From assembly GCA_030672315.1 (NCBI GenBank), contig DAOVGQ010000045.1:1-5824 (forward strand): 5,824 nucleotides of DNA. The letters are read 5' to 3'. The notes beneath the pieces were generated by a model that was not told the DNA's origin, searched no databases, and saw only the letters and a program-made list of their open reading frames with translations. Shown piece by piece: positions 4,655 through 5,824 of the stretch. Numbering within the stretch: the first letter of the stretch is position 1; the number at the start of each line of letters is the position of its first letter. Made by a program: the position numbers and the translations under genes. The DNA comes from Candidatus Aenigmatarchaeota archaeon (GTDB lineage: Archaea > Aenigmatarchaeota > Aenigmatarchaeia > QMZP01).

Positions 4655-5593
4655 ATGTTGGATGCACACAAGATTCTTCCGAAACTTAAGAAACTCAGGG
4701 CCAGGAGGGTCTTTATCCAGGTTCCTGAGGGCCTGAAAACCAGGGTCCTGGACTTCGCAAATGACCTGGAGAAGGCAGGCCTCAGGACCTTCATATCCAT
4801 AGAGCCCTGCTTCGGGGCCTGTGATACCAGGGACAGGGAGGCCAGGGCCCTGGGCTGCGATGCCCTGCTCCATGTGGGCCACAGCGACTACGGCTTGAAG
4901 ACCTGCCTGCCGGTCATCTATGAGGAGTACAGGATTGACTTTGACCCTGTTCCGCTTTTGAGGAGAAGCCTCCCGGACCTCAAGCCCTTCAGGAGGATTG
5001 GCCTTGTCACCACAGTGCAATACCTCCCGGGCCTTGCCAAGGCCAGCTCCTTCCTGAAAAGGCAGGGCAAGAGTGTCCTCCTCGGGGCCCCCAGCAAGGC
5101 GAGATATCCTGGCCAGATACTGGGGTGCGACTACTCTGCTGCTAAATCCATTGAGAAGGGTGTGGACTGCTTTCTCTTCCTAGGAACAGGGACCTTTCAT
5201 CCCCTTGGCCTCTCCCTTGAGGTGGAGAAGCCCGTCCTGTTCCTGGACTTCGAGAGCACCGAGCTTATCGACCTGGCCCAGGAGAAGAGGGGCCTTCAGA
5301 AGATTCGCTACGCCCAGATTGCCAAGGCCTCAGAGGCCAGGAGCTTTGCCATCCTTGTCTCGACCAAGCCAGGGCAGGCCCATCCCAAGCTGGCCGAGCA
5401 GGCCAGGGAGAAGCTGGAGGCCCTGGGAAGGAGGGCCTGGATTCTCGCGGCTGACCAGCTCACACCAAGCAAGCTCATGGGCCTCAGGGTGGAGGCCCTG
5501 GTCAACACAGCCTGCCCCAGGCTCAGGGAGGATGCAAGGCTCTTCAGGAAGCCGATAATCTCGCCTGGGGATATAGACTTGTTTACTGAATAA
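4655..5593 (+). CDS. dph2: Diphthamide synthesis radical enzyme Dph2 (2-(3-amino-3-carboxypropyl)histidine synthase)
   Basis: The 312-residue protein is slightly shorter than, but comparable to, the well-studied Pyrococcus Dph2. VFIQVPEGLK (19-28) is the conserved opening strand. The three cysteines that hold the [4Fe-4S] cluster are present, one per domain: Cys56 in FGACD, Cys158 in GQILGCDY, and Cys287 in NTACPR. FLFLGTGTFHPLGL (173-186) and FLDFES (196-201) are further conserved stretches. The archaeal homodimer cleaves S-adenosylmethionine by non-canonical radical chemistry and moves the 3-amino-3-carboxypropyl group to a His of elongation factor 2, the first step of diphthamide formation. 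The ATG at 4655 lies 1 base past the CNNM stop (TAGCATG), which points to cotranscription and probably translational coupling. AGGCGAT just upstream is a weak ribosome-binding match. The 3' end overlaps the convergent gene by 11 bases. Confidence 0.95.
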   Translation: MLDAHKILPKLKKLRARRVFIQVPEGLKTRVLDFANDLEKAGLRTFISIEPCFGACDTRDREARALGCDALLHVGHSDYGLKTCLPVIYEEYRIDFDPVPLLRRSLPDLKPFRRIGLVTTVQYLPGLAKASSFLKRQGKSVLLGAPSKARYPGQILGCDYSAAKSIEKGVDCFLFLGTGTFHPLGLSLEVEKPVLFLDFESTELIDLAQEKRGLQKIRYAQIAKASEARSFAILVSTKPGQAHPKLAEQAREKLEALGRRAWILAADQLTPSKLMGLRVEALVNTACPRLREDARLFRKPIISPGDIDLFTE

Positions 5594-5824
5594 AGTTGAG
5601 GCCCAGGCCCTCTGCGTAGGCAAGAACCTCTCTGTATTCCTCTGGCCTGAGGCCCCTGCCTATGTCCTTGTGCTCCATAGCATTGTACTCAGGCCGATAC
5701 TGTGCCATTATGTTGACTATCACCTGCCTGCCGAACTCCCTGGCTATAAAGTCAAGGATTGGCTTGGAGCAGCATTCTGTGTGATTCGGCAGGACGAGAT
5801 GCCTTATCACAAGGTCCGAGTCTT
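5583..5824 (-). CDS. PflX-like (COG1313-type) radical SAM protein, C-terminal fragment
   Basis: The minus-strand frame ending at TAA (5585-5583) is open to the right window edge and gives the last 79 residues of a longer protein. A GTG at 5810 is an internal Val, not a plausible start. The fragment reads IRHLVLPNHTECCSKPIL (from residue 6), VNIMAQYRPEYNAME, then a helical RPEEYREVLAYAEGLGL tail. This is the characteristic C-terminus of radical SAM proteins annotated as PflX or putative pyruvate formate-lyase activating enzymes, where R-H-L-V-L-P-N/G begins the last barrel strand. The CxxxCxxC cluster motif would be outside the window, so it cannot be seen. The substrate of this family is not well established. 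Its stop codon overlaps the end of dph2 on the other strand. Confidence 0.8.
   Translation of the reverse strand, partial: DSDLVIRHLVLPNHTECCSKPILDFIAREFGRQVIVNIMAQYRPEYNAMEHKDIGRGLRPEEYREVLAYAEGLGLNFIQ

Noticed and set aside
4234..5020. Minus-strand frames across the CNNM and dph2 genes
   Set aside because: They shadow two genes whose own frames carry all family motifs. The reverse translations have no coherent domain pattern.
5583..5810. Complete small 75-residue gene starting at the GTG at 5810
   Set aside because: The frame continues to the window edge, and the sequence before and after the GTG matches the C-terminal part of a radical SAM protein, so this is an internal valine.

Overview
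The window looks archaeal. It carries an archaeal-type RNA polymerase subunit L, a stand-alone Dph2 diphthamide enzyme with the three archaeal iron-sulfur cysteines, and the start of an STT3/AglB-type oligosaccharyltransferase. Intergenic gaps hold TATA-box-like promoters about 27 bases before the expected start points. The DNA is fairly GC-rich, and AGG (Arg) and ATA (Ile) codons are common. I cannot name the lineage from this window. The class II (bacterial-type) HMG-CoA reductase restricts it to archaea that hold this form, such as Archaeoglobus- or Thermoplasma-like groups or one of the uncultivated lineages.

Layout: positions 1-3248 read leftward. In transcription order they encode HMG-CoA reductase (3248-1989), a phosphomannomutase/phosphoglucomutase-family enzyme (1931-570), RpoL (545-276) and the N-terminal 78 residues of STT3/AglB (234-1, cut by the window edge). 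Each of these genes has its own plausible TATA element. A 172-base divergent region (3249-3420) separates this block from a rightward pair: a CNNM/CorC-type membrane protein with CBS domains (3421-4653) and dph2 (4655-5593), only 1 base apart. A leftward gene for a PflX-like (COG1313-type) radical SAM protein enters from the right edge. Its last 11 bases overlap the end of dph2.

How the genes fit together (inference): HMG-CoA reductase makes mevalonate, the precursor of archaeal membrane lipids and of the dolichol-type carrier. The phosphohexomutase makes hexose-1-phosphate for nucleotide sugars, and STT3/AglB transfers the finished glycan from the lipid carrier to protein. Three of the four leftward genes can therefore be read as serving N-glycosylation and isoprenoid supply. 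RpoL and Dph2 are core transcription and translation-modification functions.

The most unusual feature is in the leader of the HMG-CoA reductase gene. Two tandem 32-33 base units have identical flanks but different hairpin stems of the same geometry (7-bp stem, 4-base loop), and a degenerate partial third copy lies upstream. The hairpin nearest the gene pairs away the likely ribosome-binding site. This looks like a candidate cis-regulatory RNA controlling isoprenoid synthesis. Apart from this, the window is mostly ordinary housekeeping content; I saw no CRISPR array, tRNA, rRNA or insertion sequence.
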